Source: Thermoflexus sp. (GTDB lineage: Bacteria; Chloroflexota; Anaerolineae; B4-G1; SLSP01). From it: a stretch of 32,957 nucleotides of DNA. The DNA lies in contig DYKY01000023.1 in the NCBI GenBank assembly GCA_020722365.1, forward strand, positions 1-32,957, written 5' to 3'. The notes below the pieces were generated by a model. It had not been told where the DNA came from. It saw only the letters and a list, made by a program, of their open reading frames with translations, and searched no databases. Below, one piece after another: positions 28,705 to 32,957 of this stretch. Each line of letters begins with the position of its first letter. Within the stretch, counting starts at the first letter, position 1. The position numbers and the translations under genes are program-made.

Positions 28705-29916
28705 GTGGTCAATGTGACGATGCAAATCGAACAACTGCGCCAGCGCCTCAAACAGCGCACCGGTTGTACGGATAGCGATATCCGGGTGGTCTACGCGCCG
28801 CTGCGGATTTCGCCGCTTGGTGCGCACGTCGATCACCAGGATGGCTTGGTGACAGGGATGACGCTGGATCGGGTGATCCTGCTGGCCTTTACGCCGCGCC
28901 GCGACCGGCGGGTGTGCGTCGAAAGCCTGAATTTCCCTGGCTGCGTCGAATTTGCCCTGGACGCTGTCCCGCCAAAATCGCCCAGGGACTGGGGCAACTA
29001 CGTGCGGGGAGCGGCGTTGGCGTTGCAGCAACGGCATGTCCTGCGAACCGGCATCGACGCGGTGGGGGGCGGCAGCATGCCCATCGGCGGCCTGAGTTCC
29101 TCGGCGGCGGTTGGGGTGGCGTACCTCCTGGCGCTGGAGACGGCGAACGATCTGACGGTTTCTACTGAGGAGAACATCCAGCTCGACCGCTACATCGAGA
29201 ACGTGTACCTGGGGCTGAAGAACGGCATCATGGATCAATCGATGATCCTGATGAGCGAACGCGACACGCTGACTTATCTGGATTGCCAGTCGATGGCGTT
29301 CGAGAAGATTCCAATCCCGCACGAGAGGAACGGCTTCGACATCCTGGTGGTTTACTCCGGGGTGGAAAAGTCGTTGGGTGGCACGGATTACAACAACCGG
29401 GTGGCCGAATGTCAGGAAGCGGCACGGCTGCTGCTCACCTGGTCGGGGCAGAAACCGCCGGAGCAGCCACGCTTGCGGATGGTGCCGGAAGAGGTGTACG
29501 TTGAGTTGGGCGGGCGCTTGCCGGCCCCGCTGGATCGTCGAGCGCGACACTTCTTCACCGAGATGGCGCGTGTGCGTGAGGGCGCGACAGCCTGGCGTGC
29601 GGGCGATGTGGTCACCCTCGGCCGGCTGATGCGCGAATCGGGGGCCAGCTCGGTCTACAACTATGAGTCGGGGTGCCCGCAGTTGGTGACGCTGTACAAC
29701 ATCCTCTGCGACGCACCCGGCGTGTACGGCGCGCGCTTCAGCGGGGCGGGGTTCCGGGGAAGCTGCATCGGCCTGAGCGATCCGGCTTACCGGGAGGAGA
29801 TCCGGGCTTTCATCGATGCGCGGTATCCGGCGGCGCATCCCAACGCGGCAGCGCATTACAGCGTGCATTTCTGCAAATCCGACGGTCCGGCGCGGGTGTT
29901 GAACGGAAGCGACTAG
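28705..29916 (+). CDS. GHMP sugar kinase, galacturonokinase/galactokinase-like
   Basis: VYAPLRISPLGAHVDHQDG, PIGGLSSSAAVGVAYLLALETANDLTVSTEENIQLDRYIENVYLGLKNGIMDQSMILMS, FSGAGFRGSCIGL. Start may be the ATG at 28720. Confidence 0.82.
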   Translation: MVNVTMQIEQLRQRLKQRTGCTDSDIRVVYAPLRISPLGAHVDHQDGLVTGMTLDRVILLAFTPRRDRRVCVESLNFPGCVEFALDAVPPKSPRDWGNYVRGAALALQQRHVLRTGIDAVGGGSMPIGGLSSSAAVGVAYLLALETANDLTVSTEENIQLDRYIENVYLGLKNGIMDQSMILMSERDTLTYLDCQSMAFEKIPIPHERNGFDILVVYSGVEKSLGGTDYNNRVAECQEAARLLLTWSGQKPPEQPRLRMVPEEVYVELGGRLPAPLDRRARHFFTEMARVREGATAWRAGDVVTLGRLMRESGASSVYNYESGCPQLVTLYNILCDAPGVYGARFSGAGFRGSCIGLSDPAYREEIRAFIDARYPAAHPNAAAHYSVHFCKSDGPARVLNGSD

Positions 29917-29942
29917 CTGGCAGCTTTCAGCGGTCAGCCTGA
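29915..29942. repeat. Degenerate heptameric run AGCTGGC AGCTTTC AGCGGTC AGCCTGA
   Basis: AGC recurs every 7 bp in the gap after the GHMP kinase. Confidence 0.6.
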
Positions 29943-29997
29943 CGATCCGGTGCGGGCATCGCTGCGTAGTTGTCTCAACGGGGTATACGAAGGGACT

Positions 29998-30702
29998 ATG
30001 ATGGTTAGTACACTGGGTCAGCCAGCGCACTTGTCTGAGTATATGCGGGTGTGTCTAAACGCGCTTGCCGATCAAGGCCTGGGTGAGGCGATTTCGGTGG
30101 GGGGCGGGTTGGGACTTTTACATTATTTCGATTATCGAACAACGCACGATATGGATGCCTGGTGGACTGATTCAGCGACGCAATCCGTACGCAGGGAGGT
30201 CATTCGTGTGTTGGAAGCGACGCTCGCGTCGTATGGACAAATTAAGACGCGGGCGTGGGGTGATGTTGTCAGTGTTGAGTTGGCTGTGGAAGCGCAGGTT
30301 GTTTTCAGCTTTCAGATTGCTGCGCGGGATGCCCAATTGGAACCATTGATCAAACTCCCATGGGTGGATGTGTGGCTTGACAGTCTTTCCGATCTGGTTG
30401 CCGGCAAAATGGTTGCCCTGATCGAGCGCGGTGCGCCACGCGATTTTCGGGATATTCATGCCGTGTGTCAGGCCGGTTTGATGACGCCGGAGCAGTGTTG
30501 GGCGTTGTGGCAACGGCGGCAGCAGTTGGCCGGTAGCGATACAGATCAAGCGCGCGCCAGATTGGCGATTGAGACGCACCTGATGCGTATTGAACAACAT
30601 CGCCCTTTGTTGCATATTGAGGATACATTTGCGCGCATGCAGGCAGAGCAAGTGCGGACTTGGTTCCGGGAGGTATTTCTCAATGTCATCGACATGGATT
30701 GA
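29998..30702 (+). CDS. AbiEii/AbiGii-type nucleotidyltransferase-like protein
   Basis: SVGGGLGLLHYFDYRTTHDMDAWW (GG plus D-x-D region), DLVAGKMVALIERGAPRDFRDIHAV. ATG at 29998 preceded by GAAGGGA. Confidence 0.75.
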   Translation: MMVSTLGQPAHLSEYMRVCLNALADQGLGEAISVGGGLGLLHYFDYRTTHDMDAWWTDSATQSVRREVIRVLEATLASYGQIKTRAWGDVVSVELAVEAQVVFSFQIAARDAQLEPLIKLPWVDVWLDSLSDLVAGKMVALIERGAPRDFRDIHAVCQAGLMTPEQCWALWQRRQQLAGSDTDQARARLAIETHLMRIEQHRPLLHIEDTFARMQAEQVRTWFREVFLNVIDMD

Positions 30703-30991
30703 TGGTGGGGTGTACCCGGATGTGACGCCACCTCGGTCCCTGGATTCATTTGCCGAACGGGTGGATTTCATCGCGCGGCTGTGCGCTGCCTGGGATTTCG
30801 GACGGTTGCCGGATGTAGCCGTCGTCAACGAAATTCGCAAGGAGACGTGGCGAGATGTGATCGATGCTTGCCGGTTGCTGACCTCTCCAACCTACCACCT
30901 TCTGCGTCGCTGGCACGGATTGCCGCCGCTGCCTTATCTGGGCCAGCAGTTAGCGTACATTCGCGATGATCCGAATCTGGCGTATGTGTAA
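30683..30991 (+). CDS. Small hypothetical partner protein of the AbiEii-like gene
   Basis: MSSTWIDGGVYPDVTPPRSLDSFAERVDFIARLCAAWDFGRLPDVAVVNEIRKETWRDVIDACRLL...; overlaps the upstream stop by 20 nt and has SD GGGAGG. Confidence 0.65.
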   Translation: MSSTWIDGGVYPDVTPPRSLDSFAERVDFIARLCAAWDFGRLPDVAVVNEIRKETWRDVIDACRLLTSPTYHLLRRWHGLPPLPYLGQQLAYIRDDPNLAYV

Positions 30992-30998
30992 GGCGCCC

Positions 30999-31019
30999 AA
31001 CTTTTAACTTTCAACTTTT
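30999..31019. repeat. Short heptameric array AACTTTT AACTTTC AACTTTT
   Basis: Three 7-bp units upstream of the epimerase gene. Confidence 0.75.
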
Positions 31020-31041
31020 ATCTATTCTTGGAGGAACCTAA

Positions 31042-32004
31042 ATGATGAAAAAGGCTTTGGTTTGCGGTGCCGGTGGGTTCATCGGCGGACATCTGGTAAA
31101 GAAATTAAAGCGTGAGGGCTACTGGGTGCGCGGCGTCGACATCAAGGAACACGAGTTCGCGCCCACCCAGGCCGACGAGTTCCTGCTGCTCGACCTGCGC
31201 GAGGCGCACAACTGCTGGCAGGCGCTCTCTGTTGATGGCGGCGCCTTCGATGAAGTCTACCAACTGGCCGCCGATATGGGAGGAATGGGCTTCATCCACA
31301 CCGCCGAATGTGAGATTATGCACAACAGCGCGTTGATCAACGTGAATATGATCGACACGGCGGCCAGAATCGGCGTGCCGCGCTACTTTTTCTCCTCTTC
31401 GGTGTGTGTCTACCGCGATATGCAACCGGGCGAACCGGCGCTCACCGAAGCCGACGCCGTCCCTGCGCACCCGGACAACGAGTACGGCTGGGAGAAACTC
31501 TACGCCGAGCGGATGGCGCAGACCTATGCCCGGCATTACCCTATCCAGGTGCGTATCGCGCGCTTCGAGAACTGCTACGGCCCGGAAGGGACCTGGCGGG
31601 GTGGGCGGGAGAAAGCGCCGGCCGCGATGTGCCGCAAGGTCGCCGCAGCCCCGGAGGGCGGCACGATTGACGTGTGGGGCGACGGCACGGCGATTCGTAA
31701 TTTCACCTACGTGGACGATATGGTCGAGGCCATCTACCGGTTGACCCAATCCGATCTGCAAGGCGCGGTGAACCTGGGCGGCGAGGAGTACGTGACCGTG
31801 GCCGAACTGGTGAAGACTGTCATTGAGGTCTCCGGCAAGAATGTTGGCATCCGGTATGTGGAAGGCCCGGTGGGGGTGCAGTCGCGCAATTTCAGCAAGG
31901 CGCGCAGCCGGCTGTTGGGCTGGCAGGCGCAGACGACGCTGCGCGAGGGGATTGCGAAGACGTATGCGTGGGTTGCGGAACAGGTACGGCAATTTGCGGT
32001 GTAG
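31042..32004 (+). CDS. GDP-mannose 3,5-epimerase-like extended SDR
   Basis: ALVCGAGGFIGGHLVKKLK, VYQLAADMGGMGFIHTAECEIMHNSALINVNMIDTA, YGWEKLYAE, GPEGTWRGGREKAPAAMCRKVA, WGDGTAIRNFTYVDD resemble plant/bacterial GME. Confidence 0.85.
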   Translation: MMKKALVCGAGGFIGGHLVKKLKREGYWVRGVDIKEHEFAPTQADEFLLLDLREAHNCWQALSVDGGAFDEVYQLAADMGGMGFIHTAECEIMHNSALINVNMIDTAARIGVPRYFFSSSVCVYRDMQPGEPALTEADAVPAHPDNEYGWEKLYAERMAQTYARHYPIQVRIARFENCYGPEGTWRGGREKAPAAMCRKVAAAPEGGTIDVWGDGTAIRNFTYVDDMVEAIYRLTQSDLQGAVNLGGEEYVTVAELVKTVIEVSGKNVGIRYVEGPVGVQSRNFSKARSRLLGWQAQTTLREGIAKTYAWVAEQVRQFAV

Positions 32005-32102
32005 TGCGGTGTTGCGGTCTACAGTTTGTCCAGGGTGTAACGCTAGACGTGTTATAGTCATCGAGTGTGCACGGGAGTTGCCGATAGAGACCAGGAGGGA
32101 AT

Positions 32103-32375
32103 ATGGATACGCAAGGCGCGAACGAAGCACAGGGTGCAAATACATTGATGATTCCAATCGAAATGGATTTATCTGAAGCAAAATTGCTGGAAGCCTTTCG
32201 GCGCTTGTCAGCTAAACGGCGGGCGGACTTGCTCGACAAACTGCAAACACTCCGTGAACCGATTTTGCGAACGGTATCGGCTAACACCTTGTATCACTTA
32301 ACGGCCTTGGTGTCATTAGGGGGTGATGCCGTGGCTGATGCAGAGGCGTTGTACGATGGTAACAATGGCAATTGA
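32103..32375 (+). CDS. Probable antitoxin of a VapBC-like pair
   Basis: 90 aa ORF overlapping the start of a PIN-domain gene. Confidence 0.6.
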   Translation: MDTQGANEAQGANTLMIPIEMDLSEAKLLEAFRRLSAKRRADLLDKLQTLREPILRTVSANTLYHLTALVSLGGDAVADAEALYDGNNGN

Positions 32376-32817
32376 TACAAATGTGTTGGTTGGATTGCTA
32401 GATGACAACGACAAGTGGCATAATGTCACGGTGGCTTTACGTGATGCGTTATATGAAGCTGGAGTGGGGCTGATCTACTTTGATTGCGTGGTCAATGAAA
32501 CTGTTAGTGTGTTGGTGCGACGCATTTATGAGCAGAAGCGTCTTGAGCAATTGTGTCCATTGTTGGATCAACTGCGCGAGTGTGTGCCGGTGAGCGACAT
32601 CACGTGGATTGCTGGAGAGAGTAAGCGCCTCTATGCGGAGATTATGCGTTTGGTGCGTAATACCTCTGGAAAGCTCAATTTTCATGACGCGCTGCTCGCG
32701 CTAATTTGTCGTGAGCAAGGGGTGAACGCTTTAGTGAGTTTTGACCGCGATTTTGACGAATTGGATTGGCTGGCGCGCATTGAGCAAGCTTCTCAGGTTG
32801 CAGCATTGCTCGCCTAG
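32356..32817 (+). CDS. PIN-domain ribonuclease (VapC-like toxin)
   Basis: MAIDTNVLVGLLDDND start, FDCVVNETVSVL, LNFHDALLALICREQGVNALVSFDRDFDEL (PIN acidic residues). ATG 32356 or 32365. Confidence 0.85.
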   Translation: MVTMAIDTNVLVGLLDDNDKWHNVTVALRDALYEAGVGLIYFDCVVNETVSVLVRRIYEQKRLEQLCPLLDQLRECVPVSDITWIAGESKRLYAEIMRLVRNTSGKLNFHDALLALICREQGVNALVSFDRDFDELDWLARIEQASQVAALLA

Positions 32818-32844
32818 ATTCGTTTGTAGTGACTTCATACGTTT

Positions 32845-32957
32845 GTGTGCGAGGCCGACCGGGCGCTGGTAATCTCGCCGATGGTCGATGCGCGCGCGCG
32901 GGCGTTGGCGAACGAATTGGGCATCGAGGTCTATAGCTACGCGGAGGATGTGACGCT
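32845..32957 (+). pseudogene. Partial ORF without a convincing start (possible remnant, or 5' end of a gene cut by the window)
   Basis: VCEADRALVISPMVDARARALANELGIEVYSYAEDVT is protein-like and in frame to the window edge. In-frame stop at 32830-32832, no SD. Confidence 0.35.

Overview
The window looks like a high-GC bacterial chromosome segment. Gene content suggests Chloroflexota/Anaerolineae-like, but this is an inference and was not tested. (1) 440-9562, minus strand: all seven MEP (non-mevalonate) isoprenoid genes are clustered, in transcription order dxs, dxr, ispH, [DUF7718-like/DUF5647-like pair], ispD, ispF, ispE, ispG. A truncated second dxs copy lies at the upstream edge. (2) 9660-11495: recN. 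(3) 11603-24118, plus strand: a long co-directional locus with DUF4388/PATAN protein, small GTPase, alpha/beta hydrolase, V4R-like protein, left-handed beta-helix protein, acyl-ACP-reductase-like dehydrogenase, REC-degenerate GGDEF, 1667-aa multi-GAF hybrid kinase, response regulator, and a second alpha/beta hydrolase that has lost its nucleophile serine. This is the best candidate for an undescribed signalling/lipid-type system. (4) 24125-26830: cell-wall amidase, ssb, DUF3467 protein and a translin/TRAX-like protein, with two ~97-bp MITE-like elements sharing AGACTACAAAAGTCT ends. (5) 26977-32004: fused Sat-CysC (PAPS synthesis), a galacturonokinase-like GHMP kinase, an AbiEii-like module and a GDP-mannose 3,5-epimerase-like protein. 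(6) 32103-32817: VapBC-like pair. A separate DNA-level signal cuts across these genes: at least six intergenic gaps carry tandem arrays with a strict 7-bp period but different unit sequences, in two cases running into the 3' coding end of the preceding gene. All family calls are from reading the translations and recalled motifs; no searches were run.
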